NCBI RefSeq assembly: GCF_024679095.1
Contig: NC_066552.1
Location: 13,327,923-13,391,922 of the forward strand
DNA length: 64,000 nucleotides
DNA from: Eriocheir sinensis
Taxonomy: Eukaryota; Arthropoda; Malacostraca; Decapoda; Varunidae
Reading direction: 5' to 3'
Each line of letters starts with the position of its first letter. The stretch's first letter is position 1. Shown one piece after another: positions 60,869 to 64,000 of the stretch. The position numbers and the translations under genes were made by a program. The notes below the pieces were generated by a model, which saw only the letters and a list, made by a program, of their open reading frames with translations, was not told the DNA's origin and did no database searches.

Positions 60869-61479
60869 TTATCCTCCACCTTCAAATCTCGCCTTTTCCA
60901 TTTGAGTGGCAATTTCATGGAGCTGTCTCTGCATTGCGTAAAGGATGACACCTGATGCCACTCCCACATTCAAGCTGTCCATCCCATTAGCCAGCGGAAC
61001 GGTCACTTTACTGCCAGAGTTATCCGCAACAAACTTCTTAGCAGCGTTACTCACTCCCGTCTCTCCTCCGATTACAAGTACAGCTCCTCCTCCTCCAGAC
61101 CCCCTTAGCCCCAGTCTGTCATAGCTGAGGGTAGGAAGACGCACATTGGAGTAGAGCTCGAGATGCTGTGGGTCGTTATAGCTGAGGTCGACCAGTACTT
61201 TGTTGCCTTCTTCGTCTAACTCATAAAGATTCTCGCTCAAGCTGCCAAGACTATTCACATCCTGTCTGTCTGTGTTTGTAGCATGCAGTTCACCCTCCAC
61301 CTCATCTCTCGAGTCCTCCAACAAGTCCTCCGCCCGGCACACATCAGCCAGGAAGATCTGGGCGTCCTCAGGCACATGGGTGGTGAGTGTGTCCCAGGTG
61401 ACTTTTGGCGTTAGTCTGAGGCGGAAGTGAGCCCCACAGCCGGCCCTCACCACCTTGGTCTCCCAGGGGTCACAGCAGC
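60869..61479 (-). CDS. MRM3: MRM3 terminal exon with SPOUT motifs 2 and 3
   Basis: 611 nt from acceptor CCTTCCCCAG to the stop. Contains WETKVVRAGCGAHFRL, an acidic lineage-specific middle, LVIGGETGVS and DSLNVGVASGVILYAMQRQL. The long open frame continuing upstream to 61756 is intron read-through and is not coding. Confidence 0.94.
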
Positions 61480-63395
61480 CTGGGGAAGGAGGGATTGTAT
61501 TGACAGGAATGGTTAGGTAAATGGTCGATGGTCCAATAGGCTCTGATATTAAACAGGCAAGTGAAAAAAAAGCAAGTAACAGTAAGAACAACAAAGGAAG
61601 AGCCCACTTTGCAACTATTAAGCCCTTGACTGTGGACGTCCTGCAAGAAGACGTCACCAAGCTACAGGAATGGAACAAAAAGTGGCTGCTACAATTCAAT
61701 AAAGAAAAATGTAAAGTCCTGCACCTTGGAGGGGATATCCAGCATACCAATACCACATGGGAAACACTCCACTATCCACCACAGAGGCAGAGAAAGACCT
61801 GGGAGTATATGTTACCAGGCTACCAGTGAAGGCGAAATCTACTATGCCAATCGCAGCAGACAGGTTAAGACAAAATGTCAACACTGGTGACATACCTTTG
61901 AGGAGCAGTACTTGGGTGACGCCGACAGCAGCAGCCGTGCGTAAGACACCCCCGAGGTTACTGGGCTCACGCAGCTCATCAAGAACCAACGTCAAGGGCT
62001 GCTTGGTGGAGGCGGTGGTGGTGTGAGGGGATGGACTTGATGTGGGGATTTTGAAAACTCCTGTGGAAGAATATTTTTTGTTAAGCTGTGGGGATCATGT
62101 TTCTTGAAGGCCCCTCTAAGCGAATTTATGAGAAAAATCATGACTCCTGCAAACCATTATATTAAATGTATCAACGTATTTGTGATCAGTTTATGTATCT
62201 TCTATTTTTTGGGGGTTCATGTCAAGGGAAGAATTTGGCCTGTCGCTGGTACGGGGTAAAGCCACAAATTTGGCCCGTCGCTGCTACTGGGTTAAGCTGG
62301 GATATACCAAAGTGAAGGTGCCATTTATTGTTAAAGTTGATCTCCTCTAACTTAACTCACACCAGCTTGAACCCCTCAACTTAACAACCCAACCCTCACT
62401 AACCCAAAGCACTCACTACCAATCTAATTAACCCCACTGATTCAACCCACCCACTAACTCCACAATAGAAGTAACCCCTCCTAAGACTATAGTATAAGAG
62501 ACAACTCAACTAACAAATACTGACCCACAATCCCTGGGGAGGTGGTGACCGAGGACCAGGTCTGCAGGGTCTTGTAGGGCGCCCTGATCAGCGGCAGGTC
62601 ACTCAGAGCATGGACGTCCTCTAGGGTCAGCTTGGACGGCGAGGCTCTGAGCGCTGACACAAGCTTGAGACGTGAGAAATACACAGCCTCTGGGGTGGCA
62701 CCATGCTGCAGGGCCTCGCGGATGATGCGATAACCTTCCGCCACAAACAGCTGGTGCTCGGAGCGGTACTTCCGAGACTGGGTGTTTTCCAAGAGCTTTC
62801 TGTTGATGTGAAATGTGATTCAACTACAAAAGGATTCAATAAGTTTCCTGCATTAAATCATTGCCTCATACAATGTAGATTCCTTTAGAGAAGAAATCCA
62901 GGGTCAAACTACATAAGAATCTCATGATATATTGTTCCTGAAGAGAATAATAACTTAATTCAACTATTTAAAATATTTCCATTAAGTTTCCTGCATTAAA
63001 TCATTGCCTTACACAATGTAGATTCCTTTAGAGAAGAATTCCAGGCTCAACACTACCAAAAAAGCATTTCATAATATAATAATAACGTGATTCACCTTCC
63101 TGTGATTTAGTGCAAAGTATTCAAAATGTTTCCTTTAAGTTTCCTGCACTAAACCATCCCCTTCAACAATGCAGATTCCTTTAAAGAAGAAATCCTCAAA
63201 CTACAAAAGAATCCCATAGTGTATTGCCCCAAAAGACAAAAGATATTTATTTTTAGCTTGACTACCTCCCTGACCTCTCATAGTCCTTGGCCTGTGCTAA
63301 GAGCTTGTAACGGATGCCATTTCTCAGCGCCTTGTCGGGGTCTGCATCGAAAGCTGCTTTGGTGCTCTGTTCCGCACCTGCACTCTTTGGCTGAT
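60869..63395 (-). CDS. MRM3: Mitochondrial rRNA 2'-O-methyltransferase 3 (SpoU family), 3' four exons
   Basis: Exons on the - strand: 63395-63275, 62799-62525, 62060-61896 and 61479-60869, 1172 nt in one frame to TAA at 60871-60869. Sequence order matches MRM3/RNMTL1: the substrate-binding segment (HQLFVAEGYRIIREAL, VYFSRLKL, TTSPGIVG), then the SPOUT fold with motif 1 LDELREPSNLGGVLRTAAA, KGCCDPWETKVVRAGCGAHF, motif 2 VLVIGGETGVS and motif 3 PLANGMDSLNVGVASGVILY. Human MRM3 methylates a ribose in the peptidyl-transferase centre of mitochondrial 16S rRNA, using S-adenosylmethionine through the knotted C-terminal domain. The first exon with the mitochondrial targeting peptide lies beyond the window; intron phase 1 enters at 63395. 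The serine in PSNLGG replaces the usual glycine. Introns hold a LINE fragment and a piggyBac MITE. Confidence 0.94.
61600..61885 (+). mobile_element. LINE reverse-transcriptase fragment inside an MRM3 intron
   Basis: The + frame EDVTKLQEWNKKWLLQFNKE, KCKVLHLG continues after a shift as EAEKDLGVYVTRLPVKAKST. This is the segment just after the catalytic block of jockey/CR1-like reverse transcriptases. It differs clearly from the corresponding part of the 23931-26780 element, so a second family is present. It is antisense to MRM3 and makes up most of the 416-bp intron. Confidence 0.85.
61896..62060 (-). CDS. MRM3: MRM3 exon with SPOUT motif 1
   Basis: 165 nt from acceptor ATTCTTCCACAG to donor GTATGT. 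Contains LTLVLDELREPSNLGGVLRT, the AdoMet/RNA motif 1 of the SpoU family, and VTQVLLLKG. Confidence 0.94.
62085..62291. mobile_element. piggyBac-type MITE in an MRM3 intron
   Basis: Same sequence as 52918-53100 (GGGGATCATGTTTCTTGAAG, CCCCTCTAAGCGA, TTTGTGATCAGTTTATG). TTAA flanks both sides (62081-62084 and 62292-62295). The first seven bases of the left end are missing, and the right end is internally duplicated (GAATTTGGCCTGTCGCTGGT, then AAATTTGGCCCGTCGCTGCT). Confidence 0.8.
62525..62799 (-). CDS. MRM3: MRM3 exon with the RNA-substrate-binding domain
   Basis: 275 nt from acceptor TTTCACATCAACAG to donor GTCAGT. Encodes LLENTQSRKYRSEHQLFVAE and continues to the conserved SSVTTSPGIVG, as in the N-terminal domain of SpoU-type methyltransferases. 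Ends in phase 1. Confidence 0.94.
62810..63230. repeat. About 148-bp tandem repeat in an MRM3 intron, 3 copies
   Basis: AAGTTTCCTGCATTAAATCA recurs at about 62841, 62984 and (diverged) 63137, with ACAATGTAGATTCCTTTAGA, GAAGAAATCC in each. It fills most of the intron between the first two visible MRM3 exons. Confidence 0.88.
63275..63395 (-). CDS. MRM3: MRM3 internal exon (first seen)
   Basis: Acceptor CTCTTTTTCAG precedes 63395 and donor GTCAGG follows 63275 on the - strand. About 40 residues, including DPDKALRNGIRYKLL and AQAKDYER, the linker before the conserved domain. The split Arg codon joins to KLLENTQSRKY. Confidence 0.8.
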
Positions 63396-64000
63396 CTGAA
63401 AAAGAGTAACAAACTTAAAATCCTCAAAAAAAATGCCATCTCTAAATTCTCATAAAAAAAAACATCAACCTCCAATTTCTCATTAAAAAAGCCACAACAA
63501 ACTCCAAATTCTCACGTTGGTACAATATATCCCGAGTTTAAGAGGCAACATTTTTCTACGTATGCTCCTATTTACTTGGATGTTTTTACTTTTTCTTATT
63601 TTTTTTGCTTCATTTACTTGTGTGTTCTAAGATATATATTGCCTTCTATTCCTCCACTTATTTGATCTCTGTTATCTTGTCCAGCTATCCTTCTGTATCC
63701 TGTGTGATTCTAAACATGTTCTATCTGTGTAGCATCCTCAGCATCCTTTTCTTTGTCCTTCAGCAAACATTCAGTACCCTGTGGCATATCCTGTAGGCCT
63801 CTGAGCAAGTTTTAACTGTATCCTTAGCATCCTTCTCTTATTCTTTCAGCTACCCTATGCCTAGTGTCCTGTGGCCCTGTCTAGCATCCTTCTCTCTCCA
63901 GCCACCCTTCTGTATCCTGTGATCCTCTGAGAATGTCCTATCTGTGTATCCTTCACTGTACCTTGAGGCATCATCTGTAGCCCTCTGAACATACCCTGTG
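63396..64000. repeat. MRM3 upstream intron with about 90-bp degenerate repeats
   Basis: AT-rich to about 63680. After that, CATCCTT, TTCAGC, CTGTGG, CCTCTGA and TATCTGTGTA-type motifs recur about four times to the window edge. No further MRM3 exon is recognised here. Confidence 0.6.

Noticed and set aside
60869..61756. A single 295-codon MRM3 frame starting upstream at 61756
   Set aside because: Only 60869-61479 matches MRM3. The upstream part is intron read-through antisense to a LINE fragment, and a good acceptor lies at 61480-61482.

Overview
The window is nuclear DNA from an arthropod, most likely a decapod crustacean and perhaps a crab. The evidence is spliced genes with GT-AG introns, very dense dinucleotide and trinucleotide microsatellites, many 60-190 bp tandem arrays, tRNA-derived SINEs with a B box, a jockey/CR1-like LINE, hAT and piggyBac-type MITEs, and a short interstitial run of the arthropod telomere motif TTAGG. 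Nothing bacterial (operons, ribosome binding sites, CRISPR) is present. The species call is an inference.

Three genes can be supported. (1) A Ly6/uPAR three-finger, probably GPI-anchored protein on the + strand (solid exons 11743-11886 and 13213-13694, possible microexon 6747-6758); its 5' end is not identified. (2) A complete ATF2/ATF7/CREB5-type bZIP factor on the + strand, 12 coding exons from 51913 to 59307, 728 codons in one frame, with the N-terminal zinc finger, the TPTP phospho-switch and the bZIP domain. (3) The last four exons of the mitochondrial rRNA 2'-O-methyltransferase MRM3 on the - strand (63395 down to 60869), convergent with ATF2. Between ATF2 and MRM3 lies a broken intronless copy of the BUB1/BUBR1 N-terminal domain (about 59856-60590), itself split by a 136-bp insertion with 13-bp target duplications.

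Layout: 1-5 kb microsatellites and unique AT-rich DNA; 5-11 kb a SINE, a satellite-bearing inverted-repeat element split by a hAT MITE, and tandem arrays; 11.7-13.7 kb the Ly6 gene; 14-20 kb low complexity DNA, an inverted-repeat element at 16.9-17.6 kb and a CCAAT/CRE promoter-like cluster at 20.1 kb; 20.9-21.9 kb a 72-bp satellite; 23.9-26.8 kb a decayed LINE followed by a SINE; 28-51 kb mostly arrays and more satellite-bearing elements, with unidentified possible exons near 28.9, 35.9 and 37.0-37.7 kb; 51.3-59.3 kb ATF2; 59.9-60.6 kb the BUBR1 pseudogene; 60.9-64 kb MRM3.

The three genes have no evident joint pathway: one is cell-surface, one nuclear and one mitochondrial. The most unusual pattern is that tandem duplications repeatedly span splice junctions: the Ly6 terminal-exon acceptor, the ATF2 exon 5 acceptor and the ATF2 exon 11 donor. 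Each leaves decoy splice sites beside the real one. A second theme is a mobile family with 17-bp inverted ends enclosing 1 to about 6 satellite units, which may be the source of several arrays.
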